DNA of 64,000 nucleotides from Steinernema hermaphroditum (taxonomy: Eukaryota; Nematoda; Chromadorea; Rhabditida; Steinernematidae), in contig CM059622.1 in NCBI GenBank assembly GCA_030435675.1, positions 1,178,001-1,242,000 on the forward strand, read 5' to 3'. Positions 1-11,841 of the stretch are shown here, one piece after another; within the stretch, counting starts at the first letter, position 1; each line of letters opens with the position of its first letter. Position numbers and translations under genes: made by a program. The notes under the pieces are model-generated. The model was not told the DNA's origin. It made no database searches and was given only the letters and a program-made list of their open reading frames with translations.

Positions 1-120
1 TCGGAACAGCGCCCTTGTTGCCCTCGGGTGGTGCAGAAATAGCCGCACTTTGAATATTCGTCTTTCGTTTTCATATCGATTTCAAGTGAATTTTTCCGCG
101 ATAACGTGTTAGTTTGTATC

Positions 121-645
121 CGAGCGAGCGGGCGCTCGGCTGCCCGCTCGTGTTGACTTCTTGGGTGTCCAGGCTTGATGGGTCGGCTATGGCGGGATGG
201 TATGATTGGCGGAGTCCAGGACTACCCGCGCTAACGGAAAGGTCCTGGAGTCTGGGAGTCCGGGATAATTCTATGCCAACATTGTGAAGACAACGTAAAA
301 GGGCAACAAAAGCCTGGAGAGTGCCGAAAGGATGCTCCAGCCACGAAAAAGGATATCGATATTGCTGAGTTCTGATTTTTTTTTTGCAAATACTGCAGAC
401 CTCTCTCTCTCTGCAGATATATTGGCATATAGAGATACTGTACAACCGTACAGTGATACTGTACCGTCACTGTATGTATGAATTTCATGAAATATTTTTG
501 AGATTTTTTAACAATAGTCTCGGCAGCTCGCCGACTGATTCTTGGGTGACCGGGCCTGATGGGTGGCATGAGATCGGCGGCGGCGGGATGGTGTCATCAG
601 CGTAGTCCGGGACTACTCGTGCTGACAGAGAGGTGCTGATACTAG
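121..645 (+). repeat. Diverged direct repeat, two ~130-bp copies
   Basis: About 121-255 and about 511-645 align along their length. Shared landmarks are CTTGGGTG(t/a)CC, GG(c/g)CTGATGGGT, GGCGGGATGGT and a 3' block around AGTCC(a/g)GGACTAC. No coding potential is convincing in either copy. The two copies bracket a CT/GA-rich stretch near 390-415. Confidence 0.6.
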
Positions 646-736
646 AAATCGACAGTTTAACGGATAGTTAACGGTTCTATGTCTACGCTGTGGAGACGAC
701 GCACAAGAACGAGGATGAACATTCTTAGAAGAGTGC

Positions 737-1175
737 CTTAAGGGCCATTTATAGTCTGCGCGACACAAAACCCCTTTTTTGTGTCGCTTAGCTTGTCTAC
801 GCGTGACTATGTAGGCAAAACCAAATAAAACTGCACAGTGATGATGCTTTCGGATCGGGATAAAAAACATCAGCACAAAAAATTTTTAGGTTGACTTTGC
901 GTAGGTTAACTTAACTGTCGCTTAGCTTTAACTTGACTGTCGCGCAGCTGTGTCGCGTAGCTAAGCGACAGTCAAGTTAAAGCTAAGCGACAGTTAAGTT
1001 AACCTACATGCCATGTCCCACAATTTTTTTCTTTTGATGGTTTGATAGCCCGATCCGAAAGCATCATGACTGTGCAGTTTTATTTGGTTTTGCCTACATA
1101 GTCACGCGTAGACAAGCTAAGCGACACAAAAAAGGGGGTTTTGTGTCGCGCAGACTATAAATGGCCCTTTAAGGA
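737..1175. mobile_element. Foldback (hairpin) element, ~440 bp
   Basis: Two arms read as reverse complements. The sequence from about 738 (CTTAAGGGCCATTTATAGTC) returns inverted up to about 1174. The inner arms 901-942 and 966-1007 are a perfect 42-bp inverted repeat around a 23-bp loop. The outer arms differ by a few bases and small indels. There is no open frame of note, so this looks like a non-autonomous MITE/foldback transposon. I did not identify a clear target-site duplication. Confidence 0.85.
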
Positions 1176-2189
1176 TGCTCAGGCCAGTGCTGCATTGACA
1201 AAATTTCCCTTTTAAAGCGTATTTTTGTGGTTATATGAAAAAAAATGCGACGCATCTTTTATCATTTTTGATATTTCTTTTGATATCTCTTACCTGGTAC
1301 CCTTTCATTATTTTTTTACATAGCAGCATATGTCAAGTACCAAAAAGAGCAGCTTAATATTGCGATTCAGCAATTACGTTTCACTATTGCACTAGACCGC
1401 AATACTATGTTTAGATTTAATAGGAATGCAACCAACATCGCCTCTATAAAGGTCACTTTTTTTATCCAGCAGCGTCGCAACCTTGGCACCGGCGCCTTTT
1501 CAATTGAGTAAACTCTCAATGTCACATCTCCCTTCAGCTGGTGACTCAGCCTCGCCTCACTTGATCCATTTCGGCAAACGTTTCCAACACACTCTGTTTA
1601 GGGGAATCCACGCGATGCGCTGTGCAAACACGCATTCTGCGTTTGCTCTTCGCCACTTAGCCGCCGTTTCGATTGCCCACCGATAGTGACCAGTCCATGA
1701 TGATACGTACTAGTATGATGGGGGCGATAGTGGGTTTTGCTGAGTTGTGATGGCACTTTGTTGTGATGCTCGTTGAGCTCGGCTCAATACTTCGTCCGAT
1801 TATTTTTGCAATTCGTCATGAAAATAGCTAAGAATCCATATCTGAATATGGCCCATTTATGCATGCAGTAATTGATCTTTGGCCCCGTTTCTGCTGTTTC
1901 AACCCTGTATTCGAGGCCCTCTAGGAGCTGGGACAATCACTGCAGAGATATTTTTGGGGCTTCGCCAAGTTCTTGTTCATAGAGTAGAAATCGTTGATAA
2001 CTTTTGATAACTGAAACTTCCGTAGTGAGGCGAAGCGGAAATGCATTTGGCAATTAATTTTTGATTGGCTTTGATTTTTGATTGATATCCGATTGGACGA
2101 TTTATTTTTGTACGTCGAGGTTTTTTTTGTGCTGTTTTCATTTCATTTATTAGCTATGTCGGTTCATTTCGAACGTAGCGTTCACAATA

Positions 2190-2690
2190 TGACGACCATT
2201 CGTTATCAGATGCTTCATTCCAGCGGCCTGGTAGTATCTTGAAATCATCCAATCTGTGCAGCGACACTCGCGAATTCTGGTAATAGATCTTGAGCTTCGT
2301 CAAAACTTTTGGCAAGTAAAACAACATCGTCCGCGTAAGCCAAGTAATCCAATCTGCGACCATTAGTCATCAATCCTCGATCGTTCCAGTTCAGTTTCTC
2401 CAGAGCGTAGTTCAACGTAAAAATGAATAATAACGGAGATAAGGTGTCTCCCTGACGTACTTCTTTTTTCGTTTCGAATTCTGCTGCTTATCCGTCGATA
2501 AACACCGCTGATTTGCCGCTTGCGTACAATAGTTTAATCATATCTTTCACGTTCACGTCGACCTCATAGAAGTGTAGCCTCCCAAATGGAGTTGAATTCG
2601 ATGCTTTCGATGCTTTCTGTATTGCCCCTAAAACATGGATAGAACCTTGACAGTCATCTATATAGCGTCGCACTTAGGATCTTCAGCGAC
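2190..2690 (-). pseudogene. LINE (non-LTR) reverse-transcriptase remnant
   Basis: On the minus strand, 2690 down to about 2250 encodes pieces of a reverse-transcriptase palm domain. A piece with VRQGDTLSPLLF is followed by LNWNDRG and then by YADDVVLLAKSF. YADD is the catalytic signature, and RQGD-x-LSP is the preceding conserved block. The pieces lie in different frames and are separated by in-frame stops, and the endonuclease and remaining domains are missing, so this is a dead, truncated copy. The family (RTE/CR1-like) is not resolved. Confidence 0.8.
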
Positions 2691-2727
2691 TCAGCGATGG
2701 GCCATGAGGCTCAGCGATGGGCCATGA
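2684..2727 (+). repeat. Short tandem duplication (2 x ~20 bp)
   Basis: CTCAGCGATGGGCCATGA occurs twice in a row at the edge of the LINE remnant. Confidence 0.7.
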
Positions 2728-4679
2728 ATACTAATGGAGGGGCTATTTTCATTTTTGCAAAGTTGCTCCTTGAAAGCTATGCACTGAGATGAACTAGCAA
2801 AAGCGCGTAACACGAAAAATGCGCGCTAAGTTCAGCCAACCGTGGTCCGTTCTCGAATGTTGTAGCGGATTTTTACAAATGAAATACTCTCTGTTTCTGG
2901 ATGCATTGACAATTTCATCTGATTACACTCTCTTTAGGGGAATCCACGCGAAGCCAATCCACAAAAGAAAACCTTCAGTCTCCTATTTCTGACACGTTAA
3001 CGCTTTGCTTACATTGCAGTGGAATATTTTTGACTTTCTATGAGAACTTGGATGCAACACGTAACAATCAAGATCGCTGATAAGTTTTGGTAAGTGAAGC
3101 GTTCGGAATCCGAACGCATTACAGCAATAGATTTTTGGGGCCGTTGCGACCAGCTTTGGTGTTCGTGGCCTTCTCGGATCTGGTGCAATCATTGCAGAGA
3201 TATTTTTGACGACGTTGTTCATATCGATGAATGGTGACTTTACTTTGAGCTAGTTACCAAAGCGTTATACCATTGCTATAACTAGCACATAACTGTAACA
3301 TATAAGATTTCAACCGCGTCGACCTGTTCTGAGTTTCAAGAATAATGCATATGAGTCACTTATATATTACCATGGGAGTTAGCAAATCGTATATAATGAC
3401 AAGCGTTGTCGAATTTGTTTTGGATGGCGCAGGGTTACTTGGGAGCCAACCCCATCAGTACCGATCAGAACTATCGGATCTTCGGTTCGGGCACCCGAAC
3501 TTTCGGATTGCAGACATGTTCATCTTCAAGAATGGTCCAGTGTGTGTCCAGTTGTTGCCTGTCGGAAATTTTTGCTTCAGTGTTTCACCCGGCCATTCAA
3601 CTTTTATTTTCTTCGCAGAAATTTCCACAAGTAATGTTCAAGTCATCAAACTATTTTAGACGAGTTCAGAGGTTCTGCTACAATGGACACATTTAAAATT
3701 TTTCGATTGCTATCTACACATAAATTTTTGGTGACTTTTGTGCGTATATAAGTCCTGTATGTCACCTTTCATCTCTAACATTTTCATAAAGGCTAATCTT
3801 TCAAGCTAACAGTATATAAAACAGCATATACCACAACAGTATATACCAGATTATGGTCCTCTTCGGAGTATCAAGACCGTTCAAACACTGTTACACAAGT
3901 CATTTTAGGGCGGCTAGAAGACTGTCCACTTCTTTGTCGAATGACATCTACGTCATTACTGAGAGCATGACCACTATATACATATAAGGAGAAATGATAG
4001 CATAGTCTTGAACAGTAGGACTAATGAGGCGTTAAGTTCTGTAAAAAATAAGTTCTGCATTTTAAGCATGGAAACAGGACTCGTGAGTACTCTGTCTGAT
4101 TGCCGCCTGTTTCATTCATATCGCAATGCGACCGCTCAGAAGAAATGTCTGCAAGACGAAGTAGTCATAGGGCCAAAGATTTTTGCTCACTTGTTCTCTG
4201 AGTGCGAGCATCCATGTATGCGAAAAAAAAGGTTGGGATGGGATTTCGAATTTTCCGACCGAACATGTTCCATTTTTGGAGTCAGGTCACCAGGATTCGA
4301 TACTCTATATAAGAGCTCAGACTGGTCAGTGCGAAGTATAAACCAATTTGGTCCACTCCTGAGTTTAAATCGAGTCGCCGAGCTCATCGAAAGGCGAGGA
4401 AAGGCTGTACGGTATTAGTTCTTGTGCCACATTTGTTGTAGTGTTGAATTTATGTTGAATACAATGGGTATTTTTGCAGGGTTATTGCCTTTCTGGTCAA
4501 AGTCACAGTGAATCCAGAAACCGGAAAAAATCGGGTGAGGCTACCATTAAGGGCCGTGCTGTATGGGAGGGATGTGTTCTTTTTCGTAATAAACACATTT
4601 CCAGGTTTACGCTGTTCCGAGTTTGCCACCTTTTCCCGAACATGCAGTCACTTGATTATGCACGAAATAACCCATCCGC

Positions 4680-4960
4680 AATCGTGCGACCCGCGCGCAA
4701 TTTGTCACAATGACCTTGCGTGCGCAGGCGCTTGAATTATTAAAATGGTCATTGGCGCCGCCGGTGGTGGCGGAGGGTACCTGGCCGCGCGCCATGACAA
4801 TTAGCATACGCTGCTGTTTCGCCCTTCCGTCGCCGGTGGTCGGTTCCTGCGCGTCGCGTCGGGACAGGAAATGTGGCCCGGCGACCGGTTGCGGTAGCGC
4901 TGGAGACAGCGCGCCCTGTCAAAGATCAAACAAAGGACTGTTTGCCGATGAAAGCGCGTA
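4680..4960. other. GC-rich, CpG-dense block in AT-rich DNA
   Basis: This ~280-bp stretch is rich in GCGC, CGCG and GCCGG and contrasts sharply with its neighbours. Short open frames exist on both strands but none looks coding. It resembles a nematode promoter or first-exon region, but no gene on either side can be tied to it. It contains no heptamer, while the flanking DNA does. Confidence 0.4.
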
Positions 4961-5059
4961 ATCGTGCATATCGTCGTTTTTCTTTTGTGTGTTTAGCGAT
5001 TTTTTGGCGGCAGTGAGTGCTTTTTTGCATGTTTGATCGAAGTTCGTGTACTCTCTCGT

Positions 5060-7010
5060 GGGATTTTTGTTGAGCAGGTGTCGAGTGTCTGGCTGTCAGA
5101 AGAGTATTTTTGAAGCTTGTCGCGCAGTTGTGGAAAGCAGTGTTAACAAACGATGTCAAACGGCTGATTACGATAATCAGATATTAGTGTTCTTTGGTGA
5201 AGCTGACTGAGAGAAAAAGGGTACACTTTTGTACATTTTTTTAATTTTTGCAACGACAAGGCCACGTGTTTGATTTTAGTTATTAAAGTGTCTTTGAAGC
5301 CAATGACTGATTGTGACTTTGGTGCCAAACGGCTGATTACGATTTTTGAATCAAAGTCTAGTGGGCAACTGAGATAAAAGCCGGTACACTATTAGATGTT
5401 TTGAATTTTTATGACGCTTAGTGACATTTTGACAAAATGACATATGACAGTGGCATAATCATAAAAAGGCTACACATTACCTGTCATCTCTGGCACGATT
5501 TTTGTACATTTATATTCTCTGGCGCCCTTAGTGACAGAGCAGAGAATAAAAGTAAAGTGTGTGCAATTTTTGATTTGGAATGCTCATGAGAAACAGTTCA
5601 GCTGAGTGAAGTTAACTTCACTAGCTGGGAGAGAGCTATTTGTTTATTTTTGAGTTCAATATAGCATCAGTATTGCATTATGGTAAGCGATGGCAAATGG
5701 CTGATTACGATTTTTGCCTGATCTAGTGCTTTTGAATGTATGTAACCTGAATGTCACTAATCATCCTGAATAAACAATACGTATAAGTTAGGGTTGTTAT
5801 ATTTTGTTGGCTCATTGGGCCCTACTAAACCAGGTTAATTGCGTGATTAACCAAGTGAACGATCGGACATTGATCGTCATGCCTACTATATGTTAAGGAT
5901 TACAAAAAAAAACGTTTGATTCAACTGTGGTTTGTAAAACTAGTTAATCGGTTTTTAACCAAGGGATGGATGACTAGTCGAAGACAAAATTTTACGGGAT
6001 CCGGTTGGTGCCCGCAGAAGGGCCAGAAAACTGTCCCACACAACTTACCTTTTGTAGATTTTTGTTATCGCAAAACATCCATGTTTTATACATTTATACT
6101 GGCACACTTAGGCACACAGATCAGAGAATAAAAGTATTTTTGGGGCCATGAAATGGCCATGAGAAACACTTCAGTTGAGTGAAGTTAACTTAGAAAAGGA
6201 GGTCGGCTCGGTTCCGACTCTGCCTGGGAGGTGTCTCTTTCTTTGGGCTTCAACTTCAATGACTGAGAGAAAAAGCGGTATACTTTTGTAGATGTTTTGA
6301 AGTTTCGTAGCTGTAAGACAGTACTATCTACATGATCCGCGATTTTTGCACATTTAAATTGACGGTACTAAACGGCTGATTACGATTTTTGACCGGTCGA
6401 GTCTTCCTGAATCAATGTATCCTGAATGCCACTAGTCTTCCCGAATGAATAACGCGTATAAGCTAGCGTTGTTGTATTTGTTTTGATTTAGTCGGCCCTA
6501 CTAAGGTAAATTGTGCTGAACGTGCCTTTTCTGAAACTAGTTCATCGGTTTTTAACCTAGAAAGGGATAGTCGGGTAGCCAAAGCCTAAATTGTGCGGGA
6601 GCCGGTCTGTACCCGGATAATAGCCGAAATAAAATGTAGTCACCGTACAAGCACAACAGTCCGTCCGAGCCGGCGCAAGAGAACACAGATGATCAGAGAA
6701 ACAAAATTTCGGGAGATGAGCTGATGGGGCTGCCCGGGGAATTGTTCATTTGACGAGGAATTTTGTGGATGTCGTTTATGACGGCGATTTTATGTGAGAT
6801 GATTGCAGACTGGTTACGGTAATCGGAAAAGTCACGTTCATTGTTCTTGGGTGAACGTGAATGAAGATGATCCGAATTATTTCAAGCGTAAAAAAGCTAT
6901 AGTGTGTGTTTAATTTTTGGGGTCTAACTGACAATGAGAAATACTTCAATTGAGTGATGTTAACTTAGCTGGGTGGGGTGAATGATAAATTTTTGGTCCG
7001 TCACGTTGTT
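5060..7010 (+). repeat. Diverged tandem repeats containing the heptamer
   Basis: The module CGGCTGATTACGATTTTTG recurs at ~5327, ~5690 (one mismatch) and ~6370, with a damaged copy at ~5160 where the heptamer is lost. A second module, CATGAGAAAC(a)CTTCAGTTGAGTG followed by AAGTTAACTT, recurs at ~5586, ~6160 and ~6930, each copy 3' of an ATTTTTG. The period is several hundred bases with indels. No protein gene is evident in 4.4-7.3 kb. Confidence 0.7.
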
Positions 7011-7019
7011 ATGCAAATT

Positions 7020-10000
7020 TCAAAGTGCTCACTCTTCCAGCCCGCCTGGGTAACCTTTTCTGAGCTAGAGGTGAAAAATCGAAAAAAAAGTGCATTATAC
7101 AAGCACACGTTTCACATTTTTTGGGACGACCCGCACGAGTGAGAGAACAATCGTTAATGGCGGCTATTAAATAAGGATTCTATCTTGAAATTTGAAAAAT
7201 AAAAATTGTTTCGCTTTTGTGAGCTGCAAGCCTCTCAGCTTACTCACATTTCATTCCACTGGTGTGGTGCGACCTCTTGTGACCTGGTCTTGTACACCGG
7301 TTCACACGACGTAGTTCCGACTTTCTAATAATTATTATCAAAGAAAAAATGTGCGTCGGTTTCAATGTTTCATTTTTGCTTCGTTATCCTCATCATCAAG
7401 TAGGTCTTGCATTCACATTTAGTCATAGCGGTTTGGTTCGAAGTTCCTTGTTAAGCTTTTTCATGAGATTTTTGTGTAACTGTCGTATGAATTTCCCGTT
7501 ATATTTGGCTCTAGTCGTTGTTTTATACTCTGCAAGATCAAATGTACCGACAAAATTCAACGTGGAAAAGATGTCCAATAAGCATGCCTAGCTCTAGACG
7601 TGCCCCCCCTCACGATGACCGTCAAAAAAAAAGTTAACAGGGAGTGTTCTATGACGTTTGTTCAATATTTGCCGAAGCTATTGTCATTCATTATTCATCG
7701 GTGTTGTTTATTCCTGTTGTTGATATAGGGACAACATCGTATCATTCTCTTTGGTTGTTTGAGAATTCAAAAATCTCTTTCATAGCATGTCCTATGAGTG
7801 TTGCGACTAAACGGTCGCAAATTCTAGCTTATTTGCATGGAAACTGATCTAAACTTTATTTTTGAATGGTTGTAGTTCTTTTTCTATGTCAACCAGTTTA
7901 GTTATTCTGTATAGTTATCTACGACGTCAGTAGGGAATTTCGGGTACGGAATATTTGCCAGCCACTTTTTCTACAGGAGGTATGGGCCATCGACCAGGCG
8001 GTCACTTCGCAATACATGCCAGTGGCGGACCTGACGGTCGACGACGTTATTTGATTGTTTTATCACTCATGCGCGATGTGACGCCTCTGTCTAACACTTC
8101 TCAGTAGATGACGCCTTTAAGATTCATCAAACGCAGAGCTTCATCCATTTTGGAAGTCAAATTTTTGCGCGGAAAACATGGCCTACATCCCGTACAGAAA
8201 AAGTGGCAAGTAAATATCCCCAACATACTACTGCTGACATCGCTCAGGGAAAACTGGATTAAAGTTCAGTCATGAGCTGTAAGCTTGCTTAGACGTACAC
8301 TACGTACACTGCTTTATTTTTATATGAGATAAAATCTAGTTTTCATGGCCCGTAGGTTATAATTTTTGTCCAACATTGTCCTTCGGGTTCAATCAAAGGA
8401 CTTTTTAACGACAGATTTTCAAAAAGAGCCCTTCGCCAGAAAAGTGAGTCAGTTTTACAACGATTGTGGAATCGTATTGTATGATATATCCTTCGATGTT
8501 TGCAGAAGTTATTATATAAGGTGTGATTCAATGTTTATATTATTCCATCTTTACGTGCCTTTCCATATCGACGGGCAGAAAGGAAATGGCTGGAATCGAA
8601 TACTTCAGCGGGAAAATGACTTTTTCGGTCTGCCTCTTTGGTTATTCAGATTGTGTTTTTTCGTGACTTATGTTTCTAGTGGTATTCTCCACTTATTAGT
8701 GCGAACTGCGCACCGCGTTCACCTAGAGCTGCCTTTGTGCCATTTGCACAGCTAAATTCTCCAAGAAGTTCTGCACATAAGACACATGGAGAATGTGAAC
8801 AAAACAGCGCGTTCTGAAAAAGACCAAAAGAATTGTTAAGTTATTAACTGAGGCTTCTATTATGGTCACCACATTTGTACCGCGATTCATTTAGATGTAA
8901 CTTTTCCTGGAGTTGGACTCAGGTTCACGATAAGGAGGATCTAAATTCGTATTTTTGAGTTCTTCCTTCGTCCGTTTATATATGTCCCTTTCGCTTCGAC
9001 CATTCGAGGCGAGCGACGCTAGATAGTGGAGACGAGCAGAGAAAAAGCACATTTTCGTTTTTTGAGCACATTTCATCCACAGTTCTGGTCTTCGTGAGAA
9101 GCGTTTCACTTTGGACACTTTGGAAGATTTCCGTGCGACTGGCTCTGGTCAGCATTTTGTTTTTTGTTGGTATTGAGCGCTGGCAGTGTCTGTCTTGTCA
9201 ATAACAAAGCTTCTTTTTTAGAATGCATAGTGCGGTCGCTTAATAGTACTCTGCGCCAACTTTTGTATTGGTGGGTGCCGCGTTATTTGGTTCCGTTGTC
9301 AGACTGGACCTCAATCATCCGAAGTCTTCGATTAGGATTCCTCTCTGTTGGCAGCGTGAACAATCGGTACGATATGTTATTTACCATTATTATTTTTGTG
9401 GGCGGCTCAATCGGCGTTTAAGCGCAATCTCCTGTTTTACACTATTATATCATAAAGGTAAACATTCCTATTTTTGTTCAAAAACGGTCCTTTCACGGCA
9501 ATACGAGAATAGTTTGATAGGTTTATGTTGGTGCTCACTAGATAATAAGCTCTATTCTATAAAGAAGTGTTTATTTTGTATGTTTGTCGTAATGCTATGA
9601 TTTCTATTCATCATTAGCGTAGGATTTCATTTTTGGCGATTTTATGCCCTAAAACATCACCATGGACCTCTAAGGCCGGTCTCGACTTATAACTGTTGAA
9701 CATCCCTTTTATTGTAGCCACAGGGATCATTCAGCTCCTTCGGACCACCACCTGGCTCGCACCATGAAAAGAATTTTTGCCAATTATTGTTTCTTCCTGT
9801 CATTGTTTGTCTTTCTTTGTATTTTTGACAGCGGTGGCTTTGCGGATCCAATTTTTCAATAATTAATTTTGGAACTGCGGTGAACATTTTCTTGTGACGT
9901 TTAATATATGGGTCTTAGAAATATCGAAGTTGGGGCTAGTTCGAGATTTATTTGCTGAAGTTCGGGCCAGATGTTGAAAGTGCACAATTTTTGCGAATTG

Positions 10001-11300
10001 AAATGTAAGGCAATTGTGTACTATAAATTATAAAGAAGCTATCGCTATAAAGAAGTGCTTATCGTCCCTCATGATTCAAATAGAATTTCATTTTTTGTCT
10101 CTACTTGTTACTGTCTTTTATTGCTAACACAGAGGTCATTCAGCTCCTTCGGACCACGCACCTGGCCCGTTCTATTTCAGGAAGAATTTTTGTCAAGTCC
10201 GCCTGTCTTGTGTGATTATTTTTCGAAATTGTAGCATATGACAAGGACTTATGATCCCTGGAATGATATGTTTCTCTATATTTATATTTTTGGCTTCATT
10301 AGTCTCATCACCCTCTTCACCGATATGTTATTTCGCATAGTTATTCTTGTGAGCGGTGAGACTATCAGGCGAAAACATAATAATATGCCTTGGTGTAAGA
10401 AGCACGTAGCAGTTGATTATTATACTGTATCGATGCACAGTGCTTAAAGAATCTCCTATTTTATATTATCAAATGTAAACATTCCTATTTTTGTTTGCTT
10501 AAGTACTTCTTACTTCTTACCTGTACGGCTGCATGAGAATACGGAACCTGACAAGTTTGCGAATTCATTTGTGAAATCCATCATGTTACATGATGTTGCA
10601 CCCCATATTTAACCATCGCTGCTAGGCGTCTTGTCGCGCTCGGTACTGCCATCTTCTGGTAAGTTTAAGGTGGTGATAAATCTTAGAAGATAATGGCGAC
10701 GGGTCTTCTACTTCACAGAGCGTTTGGGGCACAGAGTACAAGATAATAAGATTTTAAGGTTTATAAGATTTTAAGATTTATTATAAGGTTTATACACGCA
10801 CTAAAGGGGCACTGGGCACTGGACTGGACTGGTCACGATTGGAACGCAGCACTCAGTATTTCTTTTAATGTTAACACAGCGGTCACAAAGCTTTTTCGGC
10901 CCATTTTTGTGTAATTTTGCAAGTGCATGGAAAGGACCTATGATCCCTGAATGATCCCAGAGCATATGCTTCTCTATATTCATATTCATTTTGCCCCCAC
11001 TGTCGTTAACGTATCGTCATATTTGACTATATGTGGCCTTTAACTTGCACGTACTAAAGTGGGCACTTGGCAGTGGACTGATCACGATCGAACCGCAGCA
11101 CTTTTGAGTGTTCCCTTGTCACTTAAAAAAACAAACAATAACACAACAAAAACGGCCGCTTTCTTACTTAAATAGGACACATGAACGATATATGATTTCG
11201 TGTTATCTTTCACTTCTTATTCATTCATTTGCTTCTCGAGATCGCTACAAACGCGAAAGTTGCATTTTCAAGTTTTGCGAACCGGTTATCTCTCCTTCTT
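7020..11300. other. Gene-free interval upstream of the CUB gene
   Basis: The only open frames are short, mostly lack ATG starts or splice context, and have AT-driven composition. The interval contains heptamers, a repeat family (9.5-10.3 kb) and weaker copies of it near 10.8-11.0 kb, recognisable by AAGGACCTATGATCCCTG and GGCCCATTTTTG. I see no RNA gene. Confidence 0.5.
9545..10095 (-). repeat. Inverted repeat, left copy (partner 21,957-22,500)
   Basis: The reverse complement of this ~540-bp segment matches 21,957-22,500 almost base for base, including a conserved 50-odd-codon open stretch that is probably fortuitous. Diverged further copies of its inner part (AGCTCCTTCGGACCA and CCTGGC(c/t)CG) lie at ~10,137, ~21,820 and ~22,765. 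It is a dispersed repeat family. Each copy carries heptamers in the orientation of its domain. Confidence 0.85.
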
Positions 11301-11841
11301 TTTTTATCGAACTCCACTTTATGATCGGCGCGTGAGTCCCCCATCCACCACTTCCTCAGCCCTTTCCCAAACACTTGCCCACCTTTCACACCACTCCCCC
11401 TATTGACTCTGTCCCGCACCCACAAGAACTCCCCCTTTCCCATTCCCGAAATCCGATCTTCCGCCGCCTTCTCGCTCTTCTTCCGGGCCCGGAACCGGAA
11501 CGCGCACCTTCGCCCAAAGCTAATCTTCACATTCCAGACAGCCCGCGCGGTCATCCAGCACCGGGCAGCAGCAGCTTCGACATCATCGACGACGCGAGTG
11601 GGGGCGGCGCCGGCGTCGACGAACCAGATCCCAACAGTTTGATATTGCGCGCACTGCCGTGCGCAGAACAAGAATCGGCCGCGCGCGCGACTATTTGTTG
11701 TATGTCGCCGCCGTCGGAGTCGTTGTCTGAACACCGCTGAAGAACGACACGGCGACGACCAGCTGCGAAGAGCCGGGGCGAGGACGACCGATTGGCGTGC
11801 GCACCCTTAGGCTATGCTAATCGCGCTAATCAGGACGGAAG
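11300..11841 (+). promoter_or_regulatory. GC-rich upstream region of the CUB-LDLa gene
   Basis: C-rich then CpG-rich DNA directly precedes the start codon at 11,842. It is open in several frames on both strands (up to 169 codons on the minus strand), which is expected from low stop-codon content rather than coding. I treat it as promoter and 5' leader. There is no clear TATA box and no trans-splice acceptor immediately before the ATG. Confidence 0.45.

Larger units (their letters stand above)
1480..3240 (+). repeat. Large diverged direct repeats
   Basis: Blocks of about 1590-1990 recur at about 2930-3230. TTTAGGGGAATCCACGCGA occurs at ~1597 and ~2933. A block ending GCAATCA(c/t)TGCAGAGATATTTTTG, followed by TTGTTCAT, occurs at ~1930 and ~3185. 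The copies are too diverged to be recent. A LINE fragment lies between them. No gene is evident. Confidence 0.55.

Noticed and set aside
4008..4418. 136-codon open frame on +
   Set aside because: Opens on TTG, has no recognisable domain or splice sites, lies in repeat-rich DNA and overlaps a heptamer; chance is the simplest explanation.
8366..8755. 129-codon hydrophobic open frame on +
   Set aside because: Begins on TTG inside the repeat field; hydrophobicity follows from T-richness; no membrane-protein family recognised.
9687..9887. Identical ~55-codon frame in both inverted repeats (also 22,163-22,360)
   Set aside because: Conserved because the DNA of the two repeat copies is nearly identical, not because the frame is selected; other diverged copies do not keep it open.
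11225..11740. Long overlapping open frames (169 codons on -, 121 on +) before the CUB gene
   Set aside because: GC-rich DNA with few stop codons is open in several frames at once; no domain, no splice structure, and it abuts a real start codon, so it reads as promoter or leader.
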